Below are positions 1 to 12,106 of a stretch of DNA of 64,000 nucleotides, piece after piece. The DNA is from Sesamum alatum. Taxonomy: Eukaryota > Streptophyta > Magnoliopsida > Lamiales > Pedaliaceae. The position numbers and the translations under genes are program-made. The stretch's first letter is position 1, and every line of letters begins with the position of its first letter. The stretch spans positions 31,623,966 through 31,687,965 of the forward strand of contig JACGWO010000001.1 of NCBI GenBank assembly GCA_034509735.1, given 5' to 3'. The notes under the pieces are model-generated. The model was not told the origin of the DNA and did no database searches. It worked only from the letters and a program-made list of their open reading frames with translations.

Positions 1-1959
1 TCTAATCATGCAAGCCACTTGAATTACTTGAAATTTTGTAAGTTAAATACGTTAAATCATATGTTGTGTTGAATCTTGATTCTTGAGCATGTTAATCATT
101 AAATTGATTCTTGATCTTCATAATTATGAAAGAAAACAGATTGGAATACATCTTGGATTGGCCGCACGCAGCCACGCGAAAACAAGGGACACTGTGCGGC
201 CGTGTCCCTGCCCGCTGCTGTGAACGGCAACCTGCGCAGCAGCTGTACAAGCTGCATAGGAAATATTATTTGGAATTCCAAATATTAACTATTATGATTT
301 TATGAAAATCTTCAGATTTGATGTACTTTTTAATTTGATTAAGATTGCATGCATGGAAAATATTGATATTTTACATCATTAGAAAATAGTTTTCTTATTA
401 ATTAGAAATATTTTTGCAATGTCTAGACAAATAATTTAAATTGATATTTTCATAAAATTAAGGGGTTTAATGTGATTAAATTTGTTTTAGTTAATCTGGT
501 GAAAGATGGAGTTCTAATTAGTGGATACTAGTTTTCGGAATTAATTAGAGTCCAAGTTCACATGGATTATATTTTTTAAATTAATTGTATTTATGAATCA
601 AGTGATTAGGAATTAATTTTCAATTCCCTTTTGGGAAGACATCATGTGCTTTAATGTACGAAATGAATGACTTCAAATATTTGATATTAGTACACATGTG
701 ACATGTACATAATCAATAAGATATGATAGTATTTTCTTATGTGATATGTGGCTTTATTCATTTATGTACTAAATGTTTAAAAAGGATGATCCTGGAGCCC
801 TACACCATATGTGATTAGTTTATTTATGCTCGATGCCTTAATCAGACCTGCGACTCTCCTATCTCTCATTTTCAACTTTGGAACGTTGTAAAATTTCTTT
901 CTCCCTCCTATGTACCTCCCCTCGACTATTGATCAAGGTTTCTTGGAATTTTCAAATGTAATGAGAGTGGATATTAGGAGTAAGGAATTTTATTTAACTT
1001 TGACGAAGATCAAGTCCATGGTGATGGAGGCCCAAGGCGATCCATAAGATGAAGGCCCTCGATGGAGATCCAAAGGATGAAGTCTCGAAGGCCTATGAAT
1101 GTATGGTTACAATTCATGTGATAGTTTTGGCCTATTATTCATTAAAAAACTCTAGATTGACCAATGATTTACCATGGCCTCGGTGGATCGCATAGGATCC
1201 GGCTCATGATCATCCAACACTGGCATCCTAGGTTATTTAATTGTGTGTGATGCTTATGTGTATCTATGTATATCTTGTGCATTGCAAGCCTATGTGTAAA
1301 TTTGTAGACATTTATGAGATAAGCATGAAAAAATATTAAAACACGTTGTGGTGATGTCTTGCAAATCAATCAAACCAATCGAATGCTCACTTGAACAATC
1401 CAAGTTTAAATATTGGGTCCATAATGGATAAAATCAAATTAGATTTAATAATCCAATCCTTCCATCCATATGACTAAGTATAAGATGCTACCACCTTTCA
1501 CTTCATTGTGCCACAAGTCATGGAATGTTTGAAAGAAGTGAAAAGTTGTTTTATCATTATGAACCGGTAAAATTAATTTCAAGATATTTCTGTCTCACGA
1601 GTTGTTGAGGGTGAAAATTGAGATAAATGTTTTGGTTGATGCATTGGGCCTAACATTGAGTAATACAATTCACTTGTAGTCCTTGGGATTGTGTGAAAAA
1701 TGAGGCAAAAGTCTTGAGGATCTCATAAAGATTAGAATGGTAAATGTTACCTCCCACAAAATTCTTTCAATATGAATCGTAATAGCAGGGTATGGAGATT
1801 ATTTTGTGGACTTGAAACCTACTAGGAACATATTTCCCAAACTTCCACATGAGAGTTTGTGGAGTTTTGAAGAAATAGTGTGAGAGATTTATGATTGAAG
1901 ATAATTTTATAAATGAATTTTGAATTTGGTTAATTGTTTTTTTCTTTCTGATTATGAAA
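1..1959 (+). other. Untranslated leader of decayed copia element E0
   Basis: This stretch has no gene. It matches in order the leaders of the other copia elements here: a GC-rich island (about 155-255) in AT-rich DNA, a block at about 1020-1110 on the GGAGGCCCAAGG theme, a block at about 1150-1240 ending in GGCTCATGATCATCC, a CACGAGTTGTT motif at 1596, and a run leading into a gag start. The 5' LTR and primer site lie left of the window. Assignment is by similarity to the leaders at 19559-21422, 26270-28324 and 16931-18446 (reverse strand). Confidence 0.7.
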
Positions 1960-2790
1960 ATGTCTAAATCCACTATCAACAATACTTGAGACAAAGATAC
2001 TGGTTGGAAAAAATTAAGCTGATTGGCTCCAGAGTCATAAAATTATTTTGGACTCTGAGAAACGATTATGGACGAAACTCCTCCTAGTACTCCACTTGAA
2101 GTTTCAAGCGATGAAGAACGTGTAGCGTTTGAGCGTTGGCACGATCACGACCTTCAGGCCTGTTGTTTTATGCTTGCATCCATGAGCAACAAATTAAAAG
2201 AACAACATGATTACCTTAAGTACACAAGTGAGACCCACCTATGCTTACACGAGTTGTTTGTAGTACAAGATCAACATATTAGATATGCAACTACTAAGGA
2301 TTATTTTAAAGCTAAGATGACTGAGGGGTCACCTATTCATGATCACGGTGTCAAGAGCTCTCACTTATTGAGAATATTGAGAACTTGGATGCGGGCATGA
2401 ACAACGATACCTACATGGATGTGATCATGCAGTCTCTACCACCCACCTTTGATCCATTTGTTCTCAACTACAACATGAATAGGCTTGTAAAGTCTGTTCC
2501 TGAATTGATCAACATGCTAAAATAGTTCGAAGTCATGGTTATGAAATTCATGCTTGTGGCACTTGCACAGCCTTCGACTTCTAAATCCAACGGCAAGAAA
2601 GTCCATCGTTGAAAAAAGAATGGAAAGGATAAGGGCACCAAGGAAAATGAGAAATGCCGAGGGAAAGTAAAAAAGAAGACAAAGTCTAAGAGTGATCAGT
2701 CGGGTCATGAGTGTTATTACTGCCACAAAAAAGGCTATTGGAAGAGGAACTACAAAAAGCATATTCCCGATCCAAGGTATTTTTGTAATT
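1960..2790 (+). pseudogene. Ty1-copia gag remnant (E0)
   Basis: This is a broken copia-type Gag, the nucleocapsid precursor. It opens ATGTCTAAATCC, matching the MSKNP start of related gags, but stops after nine codons. The UBN2-type region is readable at 2068-2400 (FERWHDHDLQ, then QDQHIRYATTKDYFKAKM) and continues in another frame from about 2397 (NNDTYMDVIMQSLPPTFDPF). The zinc knuckle at about 2710-2755 reads CYYCHKKGYWKRNY; the usual His and last Cys are both Tyr, so it should not bind zinc. Both changes are single transitions. E0 is clearly dead. Confidence 0.85.
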
Positions 2791-4036
2791 GAAATTAATA
2801 TGTTTTGCTAACATTGCTCCTTGAGTATTGGATACTAGTTATGGTGCCCATATTTGCAATTTTGCAGGTGATGACAAGAAGCAAAAGACTAAGTGAAGGG
2901 AATGTGATCCTAAGGCTTCGTGACAATAAGCAAGTTGTTGCACGATGTTAGGGTAGTTCTTAACAATTGTTATTTTGTTCCAATCATGAGAAGAAATATG
3001 GTTTCTATCCCCATACTAAATGAGGAAGAATTCAAATTTTCTATAATAAAAATAGTTGTTATTTAATGAAGAATGGTTCTTCATATTTTCTTGGCAAACT
3101 TAGCAATGGTTTGTATACTAATCCCTCAAATAATTTGATTATGAATGTTCAACCCAAACAAAAATTGGATCACCCAAAAAACACATAAACTTGGCATGCT
3201 AGGCTAGGTCATATTTCTAAGAATATGATTAAAAGGTTAGTTTAGTCTCAGAATCTAGAAATAGAGTATTTAGACAACCTTCCAACTTGTGAATCCTGTC
3301 TTAAAGGAAAAATGATAAAGAAGTCATTTGTAGGACAAAATAGCCATGTCAAGGATTTGTTAAATTTGATCCACTCAAATATTTGTCAGCCATTAAATAC
3401 TCGGGGGAGACGTGGTCATACCTATCTCATAACCTTTACCCACGATCATTTTCGGTTTATGTGTACTTAGTGAATCATAAGTTTGAAGCCCTTGAAAAGT
3501 TTAAGGAGTTCAAACTTGAAGTAGAAAATCAAACTGGCCTTAAAATCAAAATTCTTTGATCTGATCAAGGTAGAGAGTATTTATTGGACTATTTAGAAGA
3601 GAATGAGATTTTCTCTCAATGGATACCTTCTGCCGCGCCACAAGTCAATGGCATCACGAGAGATGGAATTGAACTCGGTTGGGCATGGTCTAGTCTATGA
3701 CGGGTTTTATTGAGTTTCCTTTCTCATGATTCTAAGTTGCTGAACATGGCATTGTCTAAAACCGTGCCCAAGACACCACATCAGATATGGTATCCCAAAC
3801 CTCCTTCCTATAAGTACTTGAGAATTTGGGGAAGTACCGCATACATCAAAAGACTTTCTAGGAGATAAGTTGGATTCAAGATCCACCTTATGTAGGTTGT
3901 TGGGTATCCGAAGAAAACTGTGGGATATTATTTTTATGATCCCTCAGAGCAAAAGGTGTTTCTTTCAAGAAACACAATATTTCTGAAAAAGGGTGTTCAA
4001 CTGAATACTCAATGTGAAAAGTCAATTGAAGCAACA
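2791..4036 (+). pseudogene. Ty1-copia protease and integrase remnant (E0)
   Basis: The protease motif at about 2828-2865 reads VLDTSYGAHICN where the intact E2 copy has VLDTGCGAHICN, so the catalytic DTG is lost. From about 3190 the pre-integrase segment reads TWHARLGHISKN, followed by CESCLKGKM. The integrase core follows with the first catalytic Asp changed (IHSNIC for IHTDVC), a SDQGREY second-Asp region, and the last Glu region destroyed by a deletion near 3655. The C-terminal part reads GYYFYDPSEQKVFLSRN at about 3925-3980. Similarity ends near 4036. No reverse transcriptase or RNase H follows, so E0 is truncated. Confidence 0.85.
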
Positions 4037-4449
4037 CCCACGCAGAAAATCATAACCCTAGCACACCAAAAGGGTGGCTAGCTTCTTCACCACGTCCCTA
4101 AACGACCACTCCAATTAAACACCTCGCGCATGCTCACTCACCTTCAAGAACTCTTGCGCGCATAGTTCCTTCACTGCCACAAACATCCTTACGTCCACGC
4201 TAAAAGCACACTTGTCCTTTTCCTATCGTAGTCCACACCTCCAAGACGAGGTCCTTTTCTATCAACTTGCTAGAATTGTAAAAGGTTGCAAGCTAGATCT
4301 AGATCTAGGGTGAAGGAAGAGGTGTTGAGTGTTTTAGGACGTTTTTTGACTTTAAATAATTCAAGAGATAGCACCCAAGAGAGGGGCCCGATTATTACAG
4401 CTTTTGTATGTGTATTGTGTGTTTAATTGGCCCCTCTTCCCTTTTATAA
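4037..4449. other. Unassigned segment with a TATA-like box on the minus strand
   Basis: No protein is supported here. The segment lies between the end of E0 similarity and the start of the E1 5' LTR and resembles neither. On the minus strand it begins at the right with TTTATAAAAGGGAAGAGGGGCC-like sequence (about 4425-4449) and continues pyrimidine- and CTAGATCTAG-rich. That resembles the U3/R part of an LTR or a core promoter. It may be a truncated LTR of an element not otherwise present. Confidence 0.3.
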
Positions 4450-6529
4450 ACTTAGAATAGGTGACCAGAAAGCCAATTAGATTGGCCTTTATGTAATCTA
4501 TTCAACAGAATCGATGTAATGTAATATTATATAATGAATAAAATGAGTATTTATTATTTGGATTTATCTTCGTTGTGCTCATTTCATCATGTTTATACTA
4601 TGTCAACATCACAACAAAAGCCCGCAGACCACTTAGACAACCCATGTCGTTGGACCACGCATTGGATGGTGGTTATGAAACCAATTGATGAGGGTTGGAT
4701 CTGAAATATTTCAAGTTCAGGACCCCAAGACAGGGCATCGAGTGTCCTATTCAGACTTGCGTTATGCATCATATTCATGGATGAGTGCTGCGTTTCATAG
4801 GCGACAGACGTTGGACGTCTATACGATTTTAATGGCTTGGTCGTTAGGGAGTCGAGCTAGTTGAACTGACTCGTAAGGGAATCGTCATATGGAATCCTTA
4901 GAGGCTTGGTCGATATAACTAGAGTTCCCCGGCTCCGATTGTATAGGATGAATCCTCGAACTTGAGGAACCATGGCAATCATGTGATTACGATGGTTGTA
5001 TCTTGGATCTGGCGAGAGGTGTTCCTGTCATGTACATGTTCATTATAAGCCTTGTCCAGCACAGTCAAAATATGAAGTGAGGATCATGTGTTTCAAGAAG
5101 AAGATCCGTCCCCTATCAATATGTGAGTTGTATCTCCTATGCACTTGGGGATGCGTTCATGCTCTCTAAAACTGTGGCCACCGTGATTGATGGAGTAGGA
5201 ATCGGTTTTCTACATTGATGCAATGAAGCGAAAGCAGTCTCGAGCATCAAGCATAGCTGTTTAGTCCAGGATGGGACCCCACACCTTATTCCATGCCCTA
5301 GACTTAGGCCAGGAGATTGTAGACGGAAGGACAGTACCTGTATGGTAATTGAGAGCCTAAATGTTAACGCCAACATTCACCTAGTCTCTAGTGTCATGAA
5401 TCATTGCATGACAGCCACCCGTGGTAACGGGCTTGTGTTTGGCACGAGCTAAAGTTTACCTGAGGGTGAATCTAAAGGGTCACATACAAATCACCGAGGA
5501 GGTGAAGGAATTAACTTGGAGTTAATTCCAGAAGATGTTAAATAATTGAATTATTTATACATAGGATAGTCCATTGGATGGATGGCCTAATATTGTATTG
5601 AGCTTACACTAATTAATAAATGGAAGTTGTTAAATAAGAGGATTATGGGGTTGAGTTTTTAATTGGATTAAAAAACTATGGGCCTAATTTTTTGGGCCTT
5701 GAATTAAATAGTATTTAATTCACTGGATTTGTTAGGCTTGTTTTAATTTGACTAGAAATAGTCCCAGCCCACTAAATTATGGCCCAAGGACCGAGTTGAC
5801 TTCACTTTTGGAAGGGGGAAGAGTTGGAGTCTTCCCCAAAATGAGAGTGGCCAATTTTGTTCTTTTGAAAAGCATAAAAACAAAATTGACCATCACCTTT
5901 GAAGGTGATGGATTTGTGATTTTGGAAAGCACAAATTAGCCCTTGATTGTGGTTTCCTCACTTGTAATAATTTGATCATACCTTTTTAGGTGAAGATTAA
6001 TTGATGGAGATGATTAGAATGTATCTAGAAACAATTCTATCATTGCATTATTATATATTTATAGCTAAACTACATAACACTCTCATATCACATTCTTGCT
6101 TACATTACACTCAACCGACTCCTCTCTCTGTCTCTCTCCCCCTATCCATAGGCTTTGTTCTTCTTGATCTAGGATCAATTGAGGAACAAAGCTTGATTGA
6201 AGAGGATATACTAATCTCATAGTATAGTCCTCTCAATCTCTATTTTTCCCTAGGCTTGATTTCTTCTAGCAAAGAAATTCAAGCCTCTCCCTTTGTGGAG
6301 TGGATTACACGTGTTGGGAACATGAGGAAAGGAACAAAGCTAGTAGCCAAAACTCAAGAACATTACAAAGGTAACGATTATGTTTATGTACCACATACTT
6401 TCCTTTACATTTTCCTATGTGTTACTGTATAGTAGCCACACATTCTACATCGAACACCCAGAAGAGATCATGGATACACCCCATTGATCGATTTTAAAAT
6501 TATGTAATTTTGTGTTTAACTCCACGATT
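4450..6529 (+). repeat. E1 5' LTR, first part
   Basis: Copia LTR of the 2.2-kb family in plus orientation. It starts at a decayed terminus (ACTTAGAATAGGTGACC for TGTTAGAATAGGTGACC) and carries the family landmarks: TGTAATGTAATATTA, a TTGCGCATTGGATGG-like block, CACCTAGTCTCTAGTG (5376-5391), and a CT-rich run (6119-6148) before TTTGTTCTTCTTGATC. It breaks at 6529 after CGATT, where E2 inserted; the LTR resumes at 19503. Confidence 0.8.
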
Positions 6530-8746
6530 ACTTTGATAATGACAAGCGGATCCGCCCAGGAGCGCGAGCGGAAGCGAGAAAAGCGAGAAATTGCGTAAAT
6601 TTAAATCAAATTCAAAATACGCGAATCCCAAGGGGTGTACCCTTGGGTGCTCAACCGGGCATTCGATGTAGGATGTGTAAATATTAAAACATATATTTAA
6701 ACACATAGGGCATAGATATACAAATGAAATCAATCAAAGCGTAATAAACCGTTACCTTTGATTGTTTAGCGTATGCTCCCGGCTACTAGCGTTGTTCCTT
6801 CTCCAGAATGCTCACGAAATCCAAACGTATGGATTCTCCAAAGGTGATCCACACCACACCGGAAGAAACACACGTTCTTCTTGCTAGAAAAGAACGGGTT
6901 TAGGAAGGAATCGGTTTAAGAGAAGAACACTATGAATTAGTGTTCTCTTAAACTTACTTTGTTCTTCTTCTTGATTCAAAATCAAGTGAAGAACACAAGT
7001 GTAAGAGAGGGAGGGAGCACGAAATTTTGAGAGAGAGGAGAGGATTTTTGTCTTCTCTTTTTTTAAGAAAAAGATGAATAATGAATCACTTATGCTTGGT
7101 GTTGTATATTCTAATATATATACATAATTAATGTGATTATTGGAATGTGTCTAGGTTCATCCAAGGATGTCTAGATTCATTCCAATCAATCACCATCAAT
7201 TCTTCAATCAAGTCTACCAAAATTTATGGTATGATCAAATCATACCAAAAGGGAAGAGCTTGATTGGAGTTGATTTGTCTCTTTCCAAAAGAGACAAGTC
7301 AACATACCACCTAGCATGCAACATGGCTGATTTTGCTTCCTCCAAGGGAGCATGTCGGCTATGTTTAATTAAGGGAAGAAGTCCAACTTCTTCCTATTCC
7401 AAATTAGGAATTATTTCTCCTCTCGGGTATAATTTAACGGACCGGGTTTTATCGTAATCCAATTACGACGAACCCAATATTAAATCTAATTTAATGTCCA
7501 CTTAAATTATTCCCGTTGATCTTTTAATCCAATTAAAAGATCCAACGTCTCAACATCTCAACTTTCCATATTTAATCGAAAATCCAATTTACCGATTAAA
7601 TGAAAGCCCGATACAATATCGGCCCGTCCATCCAATGGACTTTCCCTTAAGTAATCCAATTACTTATTTTATCCTTCGAGATTGACTCCAAGTCGATCTC
7701 TCAACCTCCTCGGTGATTTGTGTGTGACCCTTTAGGTTCACCCTCAGCTAGACTTGGGCCCGTTACCATGGGTGGCCGTCTAGCAACGGTCCATGGCACT
7801 AGAGACTAGGTGAATTGGCGTGAACATTTAGGCGCCGATTCCGTACGGGTACGATCCTTCCGTCTACTGTCTCCCGGCCTTAGTCTAGGGTATGGAATTA
7901 GGCGTCGGTTCCCATCCTTGACTAGGCATCTATGCTTAATACTCGAGACCACGTATGCTTCATTGTGTCGACACAGGAAACCATTCCCTGTTCGACCAAC
8001 CACTGTGGCCACAGCTTCAAACAGCATGAACGTGTCTCCGAGTGTATAGGAGGTACCTCTGTCACATACTGACAGGGGACGGATCCTCTTCTTGGAATCC
8101 ACCGTCCTCGCTACACATTCTGACTGCACTGGACAAGGCTTATGGTAATCATCTTACAGAGTGATTACCTCTCGCCAGATCCAAGATACAGCCGTCCTGT
8201 GCACGCGATTGCCATGATCCCTCAAGTCTGAGGATTACTCCCGTACTATCGGAACCAGGGAAAACCAATCATACCGACCAAGCCTCCAAGGCTTCCATAT
8301 GATGATCCCCGCGAGTCAATCCAGTCGACTCTACCCCAGTCGACCAACCCATCAAGATCGTGTAGGCGTCCCACGCCTGTCGCCGATGAAACACGACACT
8401 CATCCAATGAACACGACTCTTGACGCAAGTCTCAATAGGACTCTCGATGCCCTGTCTCGAGGTCCTCGACTTGGAATGTTTTAGACCCAACTCTTAATCA
8501 GTTGGTTTCATGACCACCATCCAATGCGTGGCCCAACTGCACGAGTTGTTATCCATGGTCTGTGGGCTTTGTTGCGATATAAGTTAAACACCGTTTTAAC
8601 AAATGTAAGATGAGCGCAACAAATGAGGTACCATTGGTGACGAACACTCATCTTATTCATCACATAATAATATTACATTCACATCAAGTTGTCGGATAGG
8701 TTACAAATTGCCAAACCTATTGGCTTTCTGGTCACCTATTCCAACA
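6530..8746 (-). repeat. E2 3' LTR (2.2-kb family)
   Basis: This full-length LTR of 2217 bp ends at the right in CCTATTCCAACA, directly against the polypurine tract of E2. It is nearly identical over long stretches to the solo LTR at 46838-49053 and to the partial LTR at 18447-19497. Landmarks in inverted order include GACCCTTTAGGTTCACCCTC (7725-7744), CCGTTACCATGGGTGGCC (7761-7778), GGTCCATGGCACTAGAGAC (7789-7807) and the stem CTGTCA/TGACAG (8059-8075). Confidence 0.88.
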
Positions 8747-9776
8747 ATCTCCCACTTGACCTAAAGCCAATCACCCATTGACCTCGAACCTCTTATTCAG
8801 ATGGTGAGTATGGGCAACTTGCAACATGGGCTTAGCAAATGGATCTGCTATGTTTTCTGCGGAGCTGACTCGGTCCAACCGACCGTCACTCCTGCTATCC
8901 ATCTCTCTAAGCAGATGGTAGCGTCTAAGAATATGCTTGGATCGTGATGAGATCTCGGTTCCTTTGCTAGCGCTATCGCCCCGTTGTTATCATAAAAGAT
9001 AATTACAGGCTTAGCAATGCTAGGTACTACATCCAACCCTTGGATGTAGCTCATCAACCAAACCACTCCTTAGCAGCTTCCAAAGCCGCTATGTATTCAA
9101 AACTATATGGTGGAGTCCGCCGTGGTAGCCTGCTTGGAACCTTTCCAAGTAACCACGCCACCATTTAGTCTAAATACAAAACCAAAATTGAGACTAGGCA
9201 TCTTCGTCATCTGACTGGAAGCTAGTGTCGCTATTAGCCTTCCAGTATCAACTCTCCACCACCGTAGATCAAGAACATGTCCTTAGTCCTTTTTCAGGTA
9301 CTTCAGGATAGTCTTGACTGCACTCCAGTGTGCCTTCCCGGCACACGACTGATATCAACTCGTTACGCTCAAAGCGAAAGCCACATCAAGTCTAGTGCAC
9401 TGAACAACATACTGTATGCTGCCTACAGTTGAAGCATAGGGATGTCCAACATCCGTTTAAGTTCCTCATCAGTCTTAGGAGACTGCTTCTTGGATAACTT
9501 AATTTCATGCCTCATATACGAGGACTGGGCCATTCCTAACATCCTTCTAGATCTATCCCTGTAGATCTTGATGCCAAGGATGTAGTATGCCTCGCCCATA
9601 TCCTTCATAGAGAATTGCGTTGACAACCAAGCTTTAGTGGTACCTAACATCTTAGCATCATTCCCAATGAGCAAGATGTCATCCACGTAAAGCACCAGAA
9701 ACGCAACTGAGTTCCCACTGATCTTCTTGTATACACAAGGATCGGACTCGTTCTTGGTGAAATCATATCCCCGTAT
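8747..9776 (-). pseudogene. E2 polypurine tract, RNase H and reverse transcriptase C-part (broken)
   Basis: Read on the minus strand, the segment nearest 9776 holds the copia reverse transcriptase catalytic region: KNESDPCVYKK, then LYVDDILLIGND with the YVDD motif intact (about 9660-9700), then MKDMGEAYYILGIKI. An in-frame deletion follows: SSYMRHEIKLSKK lacks about 22 residues that are present in element G (SSYMEKILKRF type). RNase H is recognisable in pieces between 9420 and 8850, including IIFYDNNGAIALAKEPRSHH with its Asp. Stops and frameshifts break the rest. A purine tract (minus strand CAAGTGGGAGAT, 8747-8758) abuts the LTR and would prime plus-strand DNA synthesis. Confidence 0.82.
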
Positions 9777-12101
9777 TGTTAGAATAGGTGACCAGAAAGT
9801 CAATGGTATTGGCTGTTCTGAGAACCATTCGTCAATCTGTGAACAAGTAATATTATGTTAATGAATGTGGTAAGGATTCATAGGCATGAGTTTGTTGTAC
9901 TTACTGCTTGCATCGTTACGATGTCACAACAAACGCCCACAGACTGAAATAACATTTCGGGAAATTGGAACTACGCTTGGAGGTAGGTTCATGAAATCAG
10001 TTTCGCCGAATCAGTCTGAAATACTCCAAGTCAAAGGAATCTCGAGACAGGGCATCGAGAATCCATTTGAGACTTGCACTAAGCAACTGCTGTCGTGTTT
10101 CATCGACGGGTGACGAGGATCGTCTAAGCAGTGTTAGTGGGTCGGCCTGCTGGGGAGCGGCCGACTGAGGTGACTCGCGGGAATCGTCATATAGAAGCTA
10201 CTCGGGCTTGGTCGGTATGACTCGTATTCCCGGTTCCGATAGTACGGGATTAGTCCTCGGACTTGAGGATCACGGCAGTCCCCTACATACTAAGGCTGTA
10301 TCTTGGATCTGGTGAAATTTGACCGATTATATCACATGGTCATCATAAGCCTCGTCCAGTACAGTCGGAGTATGTAAGAACGGTGAATTCCAAGATAGGA
10401 TCTGTCCCCTGTCAAAGGATATGACAGCAAGATCTCCTATGCGCTCGGAGATGGTTTAGACTCACAAAGTCTATGGCCATAGCACTTGATGTAGTGGGAA
10501 AGGATTTCCTACGTCGAGTTAAACCTATCTCGAGCATTATGCATAGTTGCCTAGTCAACGATGGGAACCGACCCCTAGACTAAAGGCCGGGAGACAGGCG
10601 ACAGTAGGACCGTACCCGTACGTATCGAGCGTCGGTAGGACCGCACCTGCGTATAACTCGGAGCCTAAATGTTCACACCATAAATTCACCTAGTCTGTAG
10701 TGCCATGGACCGTTGCTAGATGGCCACCCATGGTAACGGACTACTTTAGTTATGAAATAACGAAAAGTAGGTCCAAGTCTAGCTGAAAGGTGAACCTAAA
10801 GAGTCACACCCGCTACACCAAATGAAAGGGAATTAATTTTGAATTAATTCCGGGAGAAGGTTTAATGGAATTAAATTATACTTCTTGGAGATACAAGCCT
10901 CGATGTATTATTTGGAATAATCGGGCTTGAGTTCATAAATTAGATTTATGAATTTTACAAAGCATGGGCTTTCCTTTTAATTAGATTAAAAGGGTGAATT
11001 AATTAATTAATGGGCTTGGTATTAAATAGGATTTAATATAAAGTCCATGGACTATTTAATTTGGAATTAAATAAAGTCCATTCCATTAATTAATTAATGG
11101 GCTTAGTATATTAAATAGGATTTAATATAAAGTCCATGGGACTATTTAATTTAGAATTAAATAATCCCATTCTATGGAATTAATTAATGGGCTTGGTATT
11201 AAATAGGATTTAATATAAAGTCCATGGACTATTTAATTTGGAATTAAATAAAGTCCATTCCATTAATTAATTAATGGGCTTAGTATATTAAATAGGATTT
11301 TAATATAAAGTCCATGGGATTATTTAATTTAGAATTAAATAAAGCCCATTCCATAAAAGCCCATCAAAATGGATGGACAAGATTTGATCTAGAGAATGAT
11401 GAGATGAATGGCCATGATTAATTTGACTTAATCAAAGCCTAATTTGACTAGGATTTGACTAGGTCAAAATCCTAGTCAAAGTGTGTCTCTTTGGAAGAGT
11501 TTGAGAAGGAATAGGAATTCCATCTCCTATAAATACTTAAAAACACACACACTTACACCTACTATTCTCTACAACTCTCATCTCTCATTCCCTCTCAAGA
11601 TTTCGTCCATGCCCTTTTCTTACTCTCCAAGAATATTACTTTGTTCTTCTTGATTTTATTCAAGTTAAGAACATAAGAGACATTGATTGCGTTAATTCAT
11701 AGCGTCTATCGATGTCTCTTCTCCCCAAATTATTTCTTGCTAGCACAAGGGTTGTTTGCTTTCCGGTGGAGCGAGTGAGATGATTTAGAGGATCTCTTAT
11801 TTGAGATCTTGGTGCAAAACGGGGAACAATGCGTGTAGCCGAAACGAAGACAAAACTACAACCGGGTAGGTTCTTTAATTTCGTTTTTCCGGTTTCAATT
11901 CTATGGCCTCCATGTTGTGTTTTATTGAACATGAGATACACCGAACGCCCGGGAGAATCAAGGGCACACCCCTTGATTCGTTTATGTACGTTATGCATGA
12001 TTTAAATTCCATTTAATTATGCTTTGTAATTTTTATTACGCATTCTTTCGCGCTTCCGCTATACGCGTTAATCTCCCGGGCCGATCCACCGATTTCTTTC
12101 A
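9777..12101 (+). repeat. Solo copia LTR B (2.3-kb family), target duplication CGTAT
   Basis: This LTR begins TGTTAGAATAGGTGACC and ends TTTCTTTCA. CGTAT occurs on both sides (9772-9776 and 12102-12106). It interrupts the E2 reverse transcriptase between the residues read as DEVI and GYDF, and removing it with one CGTAT copy leaves that frame intact. No internal element DNA is present, so it is a solo LTR, the usual product of LTR-LTR recombination. The same family occurs inverted at 58665-60265. Landmarks: stem CTGTCA/TGACAG (10409-10427), CACCTAGTCTGTAGTGCC (10687-10704), CT-rich run near 11580. Confidence 0.92.
11001..11354 (+). repeat. 177-bp tandem duplication inside solo LTR B
   Basis: The block TGGGCTTGGTATTAAATAGG starts at 11011 and again at 11188, a period of 177 bp, and nearly all of the unit repeats. 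Each unit also contains two diverged half-copies of a TTAAATAGGATTTAATAT module. The inverted relative at 58665-60265 has only one such unit (about 59410-59590), so the duplication is particular to this copy or its subfamily. Confidence 0.85.
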
Positions 12102-12106
12102 CGTAT

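Noticed and set aside
7806..8129. 107-codon open frame inside the LTR, also open at 18557-18880, 48113-48436 and (101 codons) 23195-23500
   Set aside because: It recurs because these LTR copies are nearly identical. A mirror frame on the other strand is equally open, there is no recognisable domain, and other LTR families do not keep it.
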